DNA from: Tremella fuciformis
Lineage: Eukaryota; Basidiomycota; Tremellomycetes; Tremellales; Tremellaceae
Length of the DNA stretch: 64,000 bases
Direction: 5' to 3'
Assembly: GCA_032768795.1 (NCBI GenBank)
Contig: CP136491.1
Location: forward strand, 1,240,001-1,304,000
Shown: in pieces, positions 45,708-57,318 of the stretch
Numbering within the stretch: the stretch's first letter is position 1
Layout: every line of letters begins with the position of its first letter
Program-made: the position numbers and the translations under genes
The notes under the pieces: generated by a model
What the model was told of the DNA's origin: nothing
Databases searched by the model: none
The model's input: the letters and a program-made list of their open reading frames with translations, nothing else

Positions 45708-46409
45708 ATGCCTACAACAGGGAGACTCACGCCCGTTCTGCTCGCCACGGGACTCGGTACGTCCCTCGCGCTCGACGATCGAAGGGGTATGTATGACTGA
45801 CTGAAGGTGTTGTGACTGGGGTCTATATCTGGCGCGCGCCGTTGCAGGAGGTATCGGGCAAGACCGCAGGTGGACCGCCGCCAACGGAGGGCAGGAGTCA
45901 GACTGTCAAGGATGGCGTAGTAGAGTAGGTCTTCTCATCGCGACTATGAACCTCACTCTCTTCTTGAATTGTGCCGACTGCCTCCCAGACGGACCGTTAC
46001 CGGCTGGAAAGCTCGCCGTGCTGACTCGCAGCGCTAAGGCCAACCCGCACCCTTCGTTGCGCTACGGCGGAGCGTCTCCCACATCTCACAGCGAGACGAC
46101 TATAGCAGGCACGACCGCCGAGTCGCGCAAAACAGGTTCTGGTGGGTCTTTCTTCTCCCCTCTCACTACCCCGAAATCTGACACCTAGCCGACCACAATG
46201 TGAAGACTCGGTCCGATGCCAAAGAGCAGGATGGGACCGCCGGAGGCGGTATGGGTGTCGCCGAGATGCGGGAACGCAAGATGCGCGGACAGGGCGGCCC
46301 AAGTCCCCAGGGGGGCGATACGCCTGCTCAGCCCGTGCAGGCGCGGGCCAATGATGGGGAAGGGGGCGGGGTCAAGAAGCAGGGCAGGTGGTGGTTGGGC
46401 GGCTGGTAG
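45708..46409 (+). CDS. Small single-pass membrane protein, 161 aa
   Basis: Exons 45708-45756, 45807-45869, 45989-46141 and 46189-46409 join in phase to give 161 residues. The N-terminus has one hydrophobic helix (LTPVLLATGLGVVTGVYIW) directly after a short basic start, so either an anchored mitochondrial or ER protein is likely. The rest is soluble, low-complexity, with a Trp-rich end (GRWWLGGW). An alternative reading keeps exon 2 open to a TAG at 45926-45928 (VKDGVVE end), giving a 54-residue product; intron retention could make both. The family is not recognised. The long second intron (119 nt) is unusual here, so the model is tentative. Confidence 0.5.
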
Positions 46410-46470
46410 CGAACATGACACAGGGTGTACGATTCATGCAGATGTGCAGAGTGTTTGATAGAAGAATGGG

Positions 46471-47274
46471 CTATGTGTGCCCTTGGCCTCGGTAGCCCAA
46501 GCAGACCCAATACGCCTCGCTGCTCTCTGCCAGGTCAGCTGCTGAACTCAATACGGCCCGCTTTGCCTACCCTTGCGGCTCTCCTTGGGCTTGTCAACGT
46601 GCACTTTGTGAAAGTGCGGCTCGAGCTGCGTCCGGCGGAACGCGTCCAGATCAGGATGCGCAAAGAATTTGAGCCTGATCCATAAGTCTCCATTGAAGCT
46701 CCCCTCCTTGGACTCACACAAGGTTGCCCCCGTCTGCGCCATCCGCACTGCTCGCCAGAACGTCCATGGCAAAGCCCGTCGCGGCGCCAACTAGATCCAA
46801 GCTAGCCTGGACATCGCGCATGCGCACCCCCGACATGGGCGCCATCATATCGCTCAACACGCACCCCACTCCTCTGCCCTCCTGTGCGCTACCCAGTCGC
46901 CCCGCGAGCTCCTGGCGGACATGGTCGCTCAGGAAATCACCCCGGATGATCTCCACACCGTCGACAGGCTCAAAAGGGAGGATGTCCAGCGCGTAGACTT
47001 TGCCGCCGGAGCGCACGAGGCGCGAGGCGACCTGCGACCACCCGCCCGGCGCGGCGCCGAGGTCGATGATGTGCTTCCCTGGCGGGAAGAGGGGGTACCG
47101 CTTGGCGAGCGAGACGAGCTTGAACGACGAGCGGGAGCGGTAGGTCTCGCCGACTAGTCCGACCGGTCCTGATACTCCGGCGGACCTTTGGATCACGTAC
47201 GGGTCGCGGCGTTGGCGCGCTAGCCAGCGGTTGGATGAGCTCGACGCCTTGAGATGCGCCGAGCAGGGCCGCAT
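46471..47274 (-). CDS. MRM2: Mitochondrial 2'-O-ribose methyltransferase MRM2 (FtsJ family)
   Basis: Three exons give 238 residues: 47274-46718, 46674-46571 and 46526-46471. The ATG at 47274 (MRPCSAHLKASSSSNRWL) starts an Arg/Ser-rich probable mitochondrial presequence. FtsJ landmarks follow: SRSSFKLVSLAKRY with the first catalytic Lys, IDLGAAPGGWSQVA SAM loop, VLSDMMAPMSG with Asp, LVLKFF with the second Lys, and the C-terminal SRKESSEAYWVCLGY with the catalytic Glu, so the K-D-K-E set is complete. MRM2 methylates the universally conserved uridine (U2791 in yeast numbering) of mitochondrial 21S rRNA. The last exon is needed to restore the conserved C-terminus. Confidence 0.9.
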
Positions 47275-47375
47275 GGGCACATGGAGGAAGACGAAAGACT
47301 CCCTCACATCTCTCGCGCCCACCTAATGGCTCGCCGTTAGGTATATATACTGTCAGAATTCGCCTTTTGGTCCGG

Positions 47376-47465
47376 GATGTGGTAGGAAAGTGGTTAATCC
47401 GAGGGTCTTGAACTATCCATGAACCCTTGCCGAAAGGCGCGCAGGTTCGAACCCTGTCCACATCG
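47376..47465 (+). tRNA. tRNA-Ser(UGA) with a 9-nt intron
   Basis: The acceptor stem GATGTGG/CCACATC pairs fully with discriminator G, as expected for serine. The D stem is GGA/TCC, anticodon stem AGGGT/ACCCT with anticodon TGA, a 9-nt intron one base after the anticodon, a variable arm GCC-GAAA-GGC, and T stem GCAGG/CCTGT (one GT pair). It lies between the starts of MRM2 and the end of the Zn2Cys6 gene. Confidence 0.9.
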
Positions 47466-47621
47466 TGTTTTGGGCCTGTTCGATCTGCTTTTTACCTCTC
47501 CCTCTCTGCGAGTACTCGTAGACTGTCTTCGCCCGAGCTATTCTGCAGAAAATGCATCCAGATATGGCACCCCAAAGATACATACAAAGCCCAAACCACT
47601 CATTCAGTCGCGTATGGTAGC

Positions 47622-49746
47622 TCACTGCGTCACCCAATCCTCTTTCGGCCGTTTGGGATCCGTCGACTCTCCCATCGTCAGCGGCTCCGACTTGCGCTTC
47701 TGCCCGGCGAGACCGAGTTTCTGCGCATCCAGCTCGGCCAACGTTGACGGGCCGCCATCATTTTGCAACACCGGATCGATCGCCCCTTCAAGTTCGTGGC
47801 CCTGCAAGTCCTGCATGGCGATACCCTCGACCGACAGCGGCAAGTGAAAGTCGGTCCCCAGGTCGCCGTTGTCGTCGAGGGACGTCTCGACTGAGGGAAA
47901 GACCTGCGAATTGTGTTGCTCCAATTCTTGTATGAGATCGGCATGCACTTGGTGGTCTTCGTGAAGATCAAGGCCGTCTGTATGACCAGTGGGATCCAGT
48001 TCGTGATTCAGGTTAAGCGCGTGATCCAGAACTCCATCAGCCTGGAGCCCCTCCAGTGTCTTGATGTCTTCGGCCGTGGGCAAGGCGCCCAGCGCAGCGG
48101 CCGTATCGTATAATCCTGCGGCTTCTGCTTCTCTCGCTGCCCTCTCGCGCATCTCCTTCGTCCGCTTGCCAGGACCTCGTCGTCGCACAGATTCGTCATA
48201 CGAGCATTCGATATTGCGTTTCTCGCAGTTGACACAGATGGGTCGTCGGCCGTCGCACCTGCAATCAGTGTATGATTTAAACAAGAAACGAGACACTTAC
48301 TTGAGCTTTCTTCGTCGACAGAAATGACAGGCTAGTGCCAACTTCTTCCCTCTTGGATGCGGGTTACCGGATCCGTTGTGATTATGATCCCCGTCATCCC
48401 CATCACCTCCGTTGCTTCCGCTACCGCTGCCACCGGCTCCTCCGCCAAAGCCCCCATCATCGCCCATGCCATCCCCGTTTCCATACCCATCCCCATTTGA
48501 CCCAGAGCCAGACGCGTCACCACCGTTCCCAAAGTCACCTCCGTTTGGCGCTGAGGACTCTCCGTTGGTCGATGCAAACATGATTCCAGCCGGCATCTGT
48601 GGCGGGAGTCCAAACACATTGACATCAGGACCATAGCGAGGTGCGAGGTGATTGGGAGATACAGGTATCCGAGAATGACTGCTAGAGTCCGAGCTCGTGT
48701 GCCGGTGATGTGCCGATGGTTGGGGCGACTCCAAGTTGAACGCTGGCGGGTTGAAAAGGTGGCCAGGTCCGTCTTGCGGCGTTACAGGATTAGGCAAGGG
48801 GATGGTCGAGGACGATGCAGAGTGTGAGAGAGCAGGAGTTGAGGGGTACGGCACGCTGAACGCGTCGTAGTCAAAGGTCGGGAATGGCCCTGTCGACTGG
48901 ATAGGTGATGAGGGTTCGATCTTGACTCGGGGTCCGGGAGGGTTCCATTCTAGGGGTTGAGCCGGGGGTTGAGCCGTTTCGAGGAAGGCTGGTGATTTCC
49001 ATTCAAGTGATGCAGGAGCCGGCTGCATTAGAGGCGCATTGTTGATATTCACGCTCGGGGGATGTTGGACATGAGGATAGGGTTGTGGAACTTGATCGCT
49101 GGGCATGGGAGCAGACCACATGTCTGGCTGCGGTGCGGTATATTGACGCTCGCTCGATGTGGGGTAGGCATTGTACCACGGGACCGTGTCAAAGGTGGGA
49201 TTCGCCAGGGGAGGGTGGGGCCATGGCTGCGCGTTGACTGATTGCACGTTTTTGACGCCTGTGGGCCCTTGCCCGTAATATTGGGAGGCAAAGTCGCGGT
49301 TGAAGACAGTCGGCTGTTGTTGGAGCTGCTCGAAAGCCTTTTGATACTCGAGAGGAGCTTGTGGTCGGGGGACCGGGCTAGGACTTGAGGCGGACGATCC
49401 GCGTTCGGCTTCCAGCTTCACTCTTAGAAGCTCTTGAAAGCGAGACGAGCGTGAAGATGATGGTCCGACAGGCATGGCCTGGGCCGTCGGCTGTGGTGCC
49501 GGACTCGAATGCCAGCCTGACGATCAATCGATGCAATGACATGTCATAGCACTCACCTGCTCCCGAGTTCGGCATGGGTACCGGGCCAAAGGGATTGGCC
49601 CAACAGCAAGTCACCGTTCGGGCCTGGTGGAGTTGTTGTGCTTTGATCAATCGGTCAAAATAGGTCTCTTGAAAGGGACCATCCGCCGATGGACTGGCGA
49701 TTGTGTCGAGCTCGGCTGCGGTGGGCCACCCAGTTATGGTCGCCAT
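47622..49746 (-). CDS. Zn2Cys6 transcription factor
   Basis: Exons 49746-49557, 49516-48301 and 48258-47622 give 680 residues. The binuclear zinc cluster is complete and is split by the second intron: CHFCRRRKLKCDGRRP then ICVNCEKRNIEC, six cysteines with normal spacing. Unusually the cluster lies at about residue 460, after a long Pro/Ser/Gly-rich N-terminal half, which includes an acidic glycine-rich stretch (GGDGDDGDHNHNGSG) just before it. A helical RTKEMRERAAREAEAAG linker follows. The factor is nuclear and sequence specific; the target is unknown, and no fungal_trans middle domain is recognised in the last 200 residues. Confidence 0.85.
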
Positions 49747-50943
49747 ATGGCTGGCGGATTGGGGAGAGTCGATGAGGTAGAGAGGGCCCTTGGAAGGCCG
49801 GGTGAAGTTGCTGTTGATAGTGCGCTGGATGTTTAGCCTAGCTCAAAGCTCGTCTGAGACCGCGGGGCGGACAGCGCATCGCATCTTAATGCGACAGTTG
49901 AGTGTGCAGCTCCCTCTCGAGCGAACTCGGGGCTCGAGGAGGTGGACGGTCAGAAGCGACCGTCGATGCAAACGGCACGGGGGAGGGGGGAGGCGGTACT
50001 CACGCAAGGTCGTCAAAGGTCCGCAGCGGCACCGAGCCGAGGGCGCCGGTCCAATACGTCCAAGCGATGTTCAATCCCTCGGTAGTCCCCAGACAACCGC
50101 GACCTTGAGTGTTTGGGGACGCGCTCGTGTGCGTGTAGGCGGATGCGCCGATGTTGTACGCGAGTTGTGAACGGGCAAAAGGATGTTATGTCGGACAGGT
50201 CTTGGGGAACGAATCGTGGATGTCCCACGCCGATTTGAGTCTCGATGGATGCTCTGTGAGGCTGTGGGCGCTGCTCGAGGCGATGCGACGCTATCGCGAC
50301 GATGTGGACGTGTGAGGAGTGGCGAGGAAGTGACGATGTAGAGAACAGAGTACAGAGAGTGAGGAGATTCAGGGTCCATTTCCCGTCGTCTCGCTCACAT
50401 GGCACCACATTGGCCAGAAAGTTTCCTAATTTCCCTAATTGACATTAGGAACGTTCTGCTAATCCCAACCGACGCCGTCACTCGTCCCGCGAGACGGCGG
50501 CGGCGGCGGCGGCGGGAACGATCCCTCATCCCTCGTCGTTCTGCACACGACAATTGGGTTTGAACATACGGCGGTGGCGTCTTGCCAGAGACTGCATACG
50601 ACGCTTCATTGCCTGCATGGCATGGCCAGGTGGCAGGAAACGGGGACGGCTCTGCGGGCAGCAACAGTCTCTCCCTTCCGCTACTCGACGATCGTCACGT
50701 TGCCCTCTCGTGTGCCAACATGCCAAGTTGCTCTTACAGTCGTGAACGTCCTGTATCGCACGTTGTCGACCACACGAATCATGACCATCTCCTCACAACT
50801 CTTCTTGCGCCATGATCCCGTTTCATGCCTTTCCAAGGATGATTGTGCCTTGAACCATCACAGTCGCCATCAATCTTGTCGCCACCCACTGCTCATCTAC
50901 TTCACCATCGCTGACATATCTCACTCTACTCGCTCTAGTCAGC
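49747..50943. other. Divergent promoter region with GGC run and AT palindrome
   Basis: About 1.2 kb between the divergent Zn2Cys6 and IVY1-like genes, without a credible gene. It includes a short GGC-repeat tract near 50498-50513 and an imperfect palindrome around 50427-50453 (TTCCTAAT ... ATTAGGAA). Both are candidate regulatory landmarks only. Confidence 0.5.
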
Positions 50944-52562
50944 ATGGCCCCTGGGTTCAGCCTCAAGCTATCTCCATCCAAATGTCTCGCCATCCCCTTG
51001 CCCAGCAGTCACTCACCGTCCTCGTCCCACAGCGGCAGCCCCCTTCGCTCTCCGGCCTCTTCCGGGTTCAAAGAATCGAGAGACTACTTCACGGCAGTCG
51101 GCGCGGCCCCACCCAGACAGATCACCCAGGAGGAAGCCCTTAAGACTGTCAAGGCTGTTGAGGATGTCCTGGGGGCGTGGAACGAGTATCGCCTGAAGCT
51201 CAATGCGGCTGGGAAAGCGGGCCGCAAGCTAGCTGGTGCACTAAAGGACCTTAGCGGGCATATGGAGAAGACGGGTGTAGCGGGTCTGTCTGACTTTCTC
51301 GTTCAAAGTGGCGAGATACTCAGAGAGCAGCACAGACAACGAGTCCGGCAACGGACATGCTCGATGACACGGCCGACGTTATGATCAAGCTGGCGAGAAA
51401 GGTGGACAAGACGTACGATGAGGTCAACGGCGATGCCTCGCGCTATTTCGGGCTTCTGGCAGTGAGCGGGCTTCCATGGCTGACCAGTCTCCGTCAGTCT
51501 TACAAGCCAGAAGGAGACGCGAAGCCACGATGCGTATCTGGGTGCAATCAGCAAGCGGCATGATAAAGCCGGTCAGCTTCGAGTTCCATATCCTTCCCAA
51601 GCTGACAGATAGAGAAAGCGTACAAGAAAGCATCTAAAGATCTCGTGGCGACATCCCACGCGCATGCGAGTCTTCTTGATTTAAAGAATACACTTGGCGA
51701 CGATATCACTCGAGCCAACGTGTGGGTCGCAACCGCTTTTGGTTCTCTCAGCTGAACCTTTAGCGAACACACAGCGCTGCTGACCGCCAAGCAAGATGAT
51801 CTCCTCCTTCGTCTTGCCTCGGGCTCAGGCGCGTTGGCCGAAGGTGTCAACTCATTCTTCTCGGAGGGACTGCGCAAGTCTGCTCATGGGTACCGGGACC
51901 TTGAATACTGTACGTCCGGAAAACTTGATTGGACTGATGAATCAGTCAGAGCTCTGGCTGATGCTCGATGGCGTGGGGCGTTGCCGTCTGATCTAGATGC
52001 CGAGGAAGAGGACAGGAGACGCGATGCTGTCCGACTCGCCAAGCTGCGGGTGGCGATGGGAGATGCCGATGTGCTTGGGCCCGACGTATTTGCGGCTGCT
52101 CAGGCTCATTCGGCGGACGTCAAAGCCGTTGACACTCGTCCTGCACTGGCATATCCTCTCTCCGAAAGTAAGCCCTACTCCTCGACCAGCGCGTCGGCAA
52201 GTAGCCACACATCCCGGATGCCGCCAGGACCATCGGTCTCACTGTCCAACGATGTCTCCCAAAGCGGACCTGGAGATGGAATCGCTAGTCGCATACGGAC
52301 CCTGCCAATGACACCAAATCAGCTACCAGTACAAATCCGGCACGTCTCAGCCGATCCGAGGTGCCTGCCGTCCCATACTCGTGACTCGCTGGTAGATCCC
52401 ACGGGCTGCTCATACCCGACGATGGGACCTGATCGCCCTCTGCCCTCTCCTGCAGAGTATGAGCCCATGTTAGTCACAGCTGGCAAGCATTCGATGGAAA
52501 CTGCTGACTGCAGGCGTTCGGGAAGACGAGTCACCCTTCCTGTACAGTACGACCGAGCGTGA
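50944..52562 (+). CDS. IVY1-like BAR-type membrane protein
   Basis: Five exons (50944-51300, 51336-51461, 51511-51571, 51613-51721, 51764-52562) give 483 residues, close to yeast Ivy1 (453). After a short Ser/Pro-rich leader, helices include ALKTVKAVEDVLGAWNEYRL, GRKLAGALKDLSGHME, LARKVDKTYDEVN, HDAYLGAISKRHDKAEKAYK and EHTALLTAKQDDLLLRLASG, an antiparallel coiled coil of the BAR type. The C-terminal third is disordered. In yeast Ivy1 binds phosphatidylinositol phosphates on vacuoles/endosomes and takes part in TORC1 signalling. The first intron (35 nt, GTTCAAAG donor) is atypical but restores frame. No defect is clear. Confidence 0.75.
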
Positions 52563-52702
52563 GAGCGCTCTCTGTAATTTTGTGTCATGGGAGAAGCGAT
52601 ATGGACATACATGACGTTGGTGCGTACAAATACAACAACTGAGACTGCTGTACACCATGCCAGGTGCAGACTTGCGAAACGTACAGACGGGCAAGGGCCA
52701 AG

Positions 52703-53667
52703 CTACGCTACACGCGGAACGGTCGGTATCCTCATCCCGCCCGCCGCTCTGTCCGGCTCGCTCTCGAGGGAAGAGACACTGGACCGGCCATGGCCGTAAG
52801 GGTATCGCCAGGTCGTTGGCGACGGCCTGCGCTCCTCCCGACTGATACTTCGTCCGAGCGGCTGCGAGTGGTGGTGCACCAGTGCGTAATGCGTCTGCTT
52901 GGCCGTGTGAGGACTCTCGACTTCGTAGTAGTGCTTGACGGGCGAGTGGCTCGGGGTGCGCAGGCTGTCCGAGTAGGACGAGCCCGTGTGCTGGGGTCTG
53001 ACGAGAGGACAGGCGGACGGACCGCACGCGAAGCCGAGACCGACGCCTTGGAAGGTCGCATCGCTGGGCGGAGAGGGGGATGGGGATGCCGGCAAGCGGC
53101 AGGGCAGGGAGAGGGCGGATGGCTGGCGAGTCGGACACCGCGGGTGCTATCCTCAGCTTGAGCCTCGAAAACGTGCCAGGGGGAGCTTACCTGGGCAGCG
53201 TAGGGGAGTTGATAAGGCGCGACAGCGTCCCACTTGCCCCTCAGGGCGCTGACGTGCTGCTCGTCCATGATCTCCCGAACGCGGTCGCCGTAGTGCTCGC
53301 CGCTCTCGCAGGATTGGCTGTGGCTGTTGGACCGTATCGCGCGGGTATGCGCAAAGTCCTGCATATGCGCCGTGGGCGAGTGCAGCGCCGACGGTGCGGT
53401 CGCTGCTCGTGGACGACCGGGCCTGCGCGGGGCTTGGGCCTCGGCGCCAGGCAAGACGGCCAGTGCCGGGCGAGCGGGCGGGAGGGTGAAGGACGGGGAG
53501 GCGCGGTGGTGTTGCCACCCAAAGCCCGCGCCTTGTCGGACCATCGGAGATGACATGTCGGCCTCGTGCTGGGAGTGCGCGGACGGTGCGGGCGAGGCAG
53601 AGGGAGAGCGCGAGATGGAGCGCATGAGGTCGTCGAAGCACGGCAGCGTCGTAGGTGCGCGTGACAT
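52703..53667 (-). CDS. Ser/Pro-rich hypothetical protein, 298 aa
   Basis: Two exons (53667-53191, 53122-52703) join in phase 0 across a 68-nt intron. The product starts MSRAPTTLPCFDDLMRSISR and is Ser/Pro/His-rich throughout. A short helical block lies before the junction (GDRVREIMDEQHVSALRGKW) and the second exon has SSYSDSLRTPSHSPVKHYYE. Many SP and SxxS sites suggest phosphorylation, but no domain is recognised. It converges with the IVY1-like gene, about 140 bp between stops. Confidence 0.6.
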
Positions 53668-54419
53668 CTGGCCTGAGTATGATGCGCGAGTGTTTCAAGG
53701 TTCTGGGTGTCTGGGGGGTTGTGCTCGTGTGAGTAGCAGTGTGCTATGCATGGCGCTCGTCTGCTGCTCAACCTATATAGGGAATCCCATGCATGATGCT
53801 GGCGACGAGGAGTACGGGTGGGTCGGAAACAGTCGTCAGACATGCAAGCTATCTGTTCCGGGTGGTTGACGACCGCCTCACCGCCACTCTGACACCCCGC
53901 GTGGGACAACCGTGGACCAGGCAACCAACCTACGCTCTACTCGTACCCGGCGACCGTGTCCGTTGACCTCGCAGCAAGTGGGAATCAGATTCGCCAAAGG
54001 TTATTCGCGCACGCGAGCGCAGCCATACAGTACAGCCAGATGCATGCGAGGTGTTCCGTACCCACAAACCTAAGAGGGCGGAAGATCGTCGTGGCGGTTG
54101 GTCCCGACTGCTTGCCTGCTTGTCCGACACGGGCGGATCTCGCGGATCTCAATGCGTGACTTTGTAGCATGATTCCCAGCGTGGATCATGGAGGGAGACA
54201 GGCTGGTCTTGGCGTGCATAGGCCAGACCTGACCTGGTGACAGGCCCATACGACCGCAGTCAAACGCGACCAGGGGGAAGCGTCCATTTGATGCTTGGCT
54301 CCTGGCGGCCTTGACGGTCCCTGGCTTGGCAAATTACAAGCGTGAAGAGTCGTCTTGACGAGCCCGCGCCGCAGTGGCGATGCGGGCGCAGTCACTCGAG
54401 TGAGCGACAATCACGACTT
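53668..54419. other. Gene-free stretch before Harbinger element
   Basis: About 750 bp from the Ser/Pro-rich gene's start to the transposon. It contains a TATATAGG-like box at about 53777 for the leftward gene. No other gene or RNA is recognised. Confidence 0.4.
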
Positions 54420-54422
54420 AGT

Positions 54423-54438
54423 AGTGGGTGTCAATTGC
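54423..54438 (+). repeat. Left terminal inverted repeat of Harbinger
   Basis: AGTGGGTGTCAATTGC; perfect inverted copy at 57517-57532. An inverted copy of its core (ACAATTGACACCC) lies about 30 bp inside, making a hairpin at the left end. Confidence 0.9.
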
Positions 54439-54636
54439 ATTTTTCCGTTGTGTTTGGCTGGGAGGTGACAATTGACACCCCCAACGGGAAATTGCGAAGA
54501 TGAGAACCACGTGACATGCACGTGACCTCATTTTGCTCTGACGGATCGGTTTGTTGATCATCTACAGGCAAAAGTCCATGTTTGTCGCCTCATTACTCCA
54601 GCTACATCGCACCTGCAGCCTTGAGCCCTCGCAGAT

Positions 54637-55980
54637 ATGCCCAAGGTATCCCAAAGATTGATTCTGCTGAGAAAGATCGAAGCTTGCATCGCTCGATTGG
54701 TCGAATTTCGACATCGGCCTTCCATCCGCAGACAACTCATCTATCTTTCGGCATATCGCCAGTATATCCTCGATAGACGATATATCGTCCGGTCTGACTA
54801 CATGGCGGTCGTCCCTGTACATATGCCGCAGTCCTCAGCCGCCCTGCACATGTCCATGCGCGCTCTGGACCATCGACACGCCTTCAGAATGACTCCCAGG
54901 GAAATGGACCGCCTTGTCGACATGTTTGGGGATCATGAGGTCTTTAGAAGCACCGGGACGCGTCCGCAAGCACCTCCAAGGATCCAGATAGGTCTTCTGG
55001 TCCATCGGCTAGCTCATGGGCACTGCACAGCCACGATCGCACGGACATTTGGCCTATCAAGTGAGGATGATGAATCTCCCTTCCTGTCGTCTCGGCTGAC
55101 GGTCTTAGGAGGTTCGGTACATCATTACACTGTTCGCGCATCGCTGGCTATCGCCTCAAGACTCTCACAATACGTCTCCTGGCCGGATATAGACCGTCGC
55201 GAGGTCATCAAAGAGCGAATTCTCGACGATCACGGGATCCCAGCCTGCCTGGGGTACATCGACGGTGTCAACATGAACCTTGACCGAGCACCATCGCAAG
55301 GTCCTGCTGCAGGGAGCTATCACGGCCGCAAGGAGCGCTATGGCTTCAACCTCTTGGCTGTCTGCGACCACCAGAAGCGCTTTACCTTCGTCCATTGGGG
55401 CTTCTCGGCCAGATCGTCCGACATGCGACTGCAGTCGGTCTGCGGGCTGAATGTCAGCCCGGAGCGGTTCTTCGCTCCTGGCGAGTTTGTCCTTGCCGAC
55501 TCGGGGTTCAAATGCACAGCCAACATCATACCAATGTACAAACGCTCGGCAGGGCAGCTCGAACTGGTCGGGAGAAAGGTGAGCTCATAAGGTGTGTCCG
55601 GACTGCGGGCTAAATTATGGGCTTTCTTCAACACCAAGGCCTCTCCGGCCCGTGTGGCGATCGAACACGCCTTCGGCATACTCAAGGGCCGCTGGCAGCT
55701 CCTGCGGAACGCCAAACTGCGTCTCAAGAACGCCAGAGACGAGGCCCAGGCCTACGCGATGATCCAGGCTGCATTCGTCCTTCATAACCTCACCATATCA
55801 ACATACGATCAGTTCCTGACAGCTGCAGAGCTCCGGGACATGCGGGGGCAGCTCCCAATGCAGCCCACGCCTGCCGAAAGCCCGGACAAGTCATATGAAG
55901 ACATCCGACCCGATCACCTCCGTCGAGAACGGCTGGTAGACGAGATGATGACGTATGACGCTGATGTGCATGCATTCTGA
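54637..55980 (+). CDS. PIF/Harbinger transposase (DDE_Tnp_4)
   Basis: Exons 54637-55578 and 55639-55980 give 427 residues; the 60-nt intron contains a CTAAA branch-like site and stop codons. A helix-turn-helix-like N-terminal region (IQIGLLVHRLAHGHCTATIA) precedes the DDE domain. The catalytic acids are in GYIDGVNMNL, VLADSGFKC and VAIEHAFGILKGRW, all present. No stop or frameshift is seen, so the enzyme is likely functional. Harbinger transposases act in the nucleus and need the partner Myb-like protein for import and DNA binding. The first ATG in frame after the TIR region is used. Confidence 0.9.
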
Positions 55981-56030
55981 TTGATTCTAGGTTCCCCAGG
56001 CCGGGCGGCTGATCATTGATCGTGCTGCGC

Positions 56031-57318
56031 TCATTCGTCGGTGATCCCAAGCTCTATTCGGGCCTCTGACTTGCAATCATCCCAGCTCCGTGCGGGGTCT
56101 AGGTCTTGCAGGATCTTCGCAGCCTCAATGATTGCCTTGCCGACATGCGCCCGGACCTTGCGGGCTTGAATGACATTGGCCTCTTCAAGCTTGGCCAGCT
56201 TTGACGTCCTGTATTCGTCATCGCGACGGAGCAGGTCAGCCCCGAAGTCGAACTCATGGGCGGGCGCTCGACGCTTTCCTGTCAAGTCTTAGCTACATGG
56301 GGGCCTCTTTGACGCCACGGGCTTACGATGATTGCGGTCAGAGATTGACGGCGTTGTGCTGGTTGCCTCTTGCGACCGAACAGATCCGCGACGCTCAGAA
56401 ACCGTTGAGGCCGCCATGGACGGCGGTGGTGAGAATTCAAGCCCGTCAGGATCGATCTCACGCTCGCTAAGAGGCCAATCAAGCTCTGGCTGGCTCTCTG
56501 GTGCGACCGATGATTGCTGCATTGCAGCCATGAGAGTTTCGACCACAGGGTTGACGAATGACCCGCTATCCGCTCGTAGGGCCGCATGACCGCCGTCTCG
56601 CTCTGAGAAGATGGGGTCTAGCTGGTCCCAATGCGGGCAGAACGACTTGATCGATCCTAGGCGTCCCATCAGCAATAAGCCAAGCTAGGGACGGGCTGAC
56701 CGCTCTTACTCTCAACCCGTATCAGAGCATCATCGATTTCGGCCTGAGAACCACTCTCTTCAGCCCGGAGAAGGGCTGTGGCCCCGCCGCCGTTGCCTGT
56801 CGTGTGCTTGTAGTCTTGTGCCTTCTTCCAGCTCTCGAATAAGCTTCTTATCTGGCCTTTAGCGTCCATGGGGCTGAGAAAGGCTAGGTGGAAGGGTGTA
56901 CGGCCGGACTGACCTTGAAGTTACATGACTCGGCATCCCTGGGCGTTGGGACGTCCCGGGATGCGAGCCAGTCTGCGCATAGCCTTGCTGCTTCCTTCTG
57001 CTTGGTTCCCATGAAGCCATTCCGCCATTTATCGATGTTTCTGGGTATAGCCATCCATTCCAAGAGTAGGTCGAGACTTGACGGCCTGCCATCCACCCCA
57101 TCTCGTGCCCAGTCCGGCACCCGTCGCTTCTTAGCCTTTCCAACGCTCTGGGAGTCTTCTATGGGTCCTAGGGCACCCAGGACAATCGGTGTTTGGATGG
57201 GAGGAAGCGTATCCGTGGATTGAGAGGCTGCCGGGATCTTTAAGGTGATTCGAGGTCCGGATGGGACGGTTGAAGGGCCTGCGGAATTTCTCGCCGAGGG
57301 ATCGCTCTGGGGCTGCAT
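56031..57318 (-). CDS. Harbinger Myb/SANT-like DNA-binding partner
   Basis: Four exons (57318-56925, 56883-56710, 56656-56327, 56278-56031) give 381 residues, phases exact. Residues about 75-165 form a Myb/SANT-like trihelix: SSLDLLLEWMAIPRNIDKWR, KEAARLCADWLASRDV, and QIRSLFESWKKAQDYKHTTG, the pattern of the second protein of PIF/Harbinger elements. The middle is disordered and acidic; the C-terminus has a helical basic segment (IQARKVRAHVGKAIIEAAK). It should bind the TIR/subterminal motifs and recruit transposase. Both strands and frames are intact, consistent with mobility. Confidence 0.8.
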
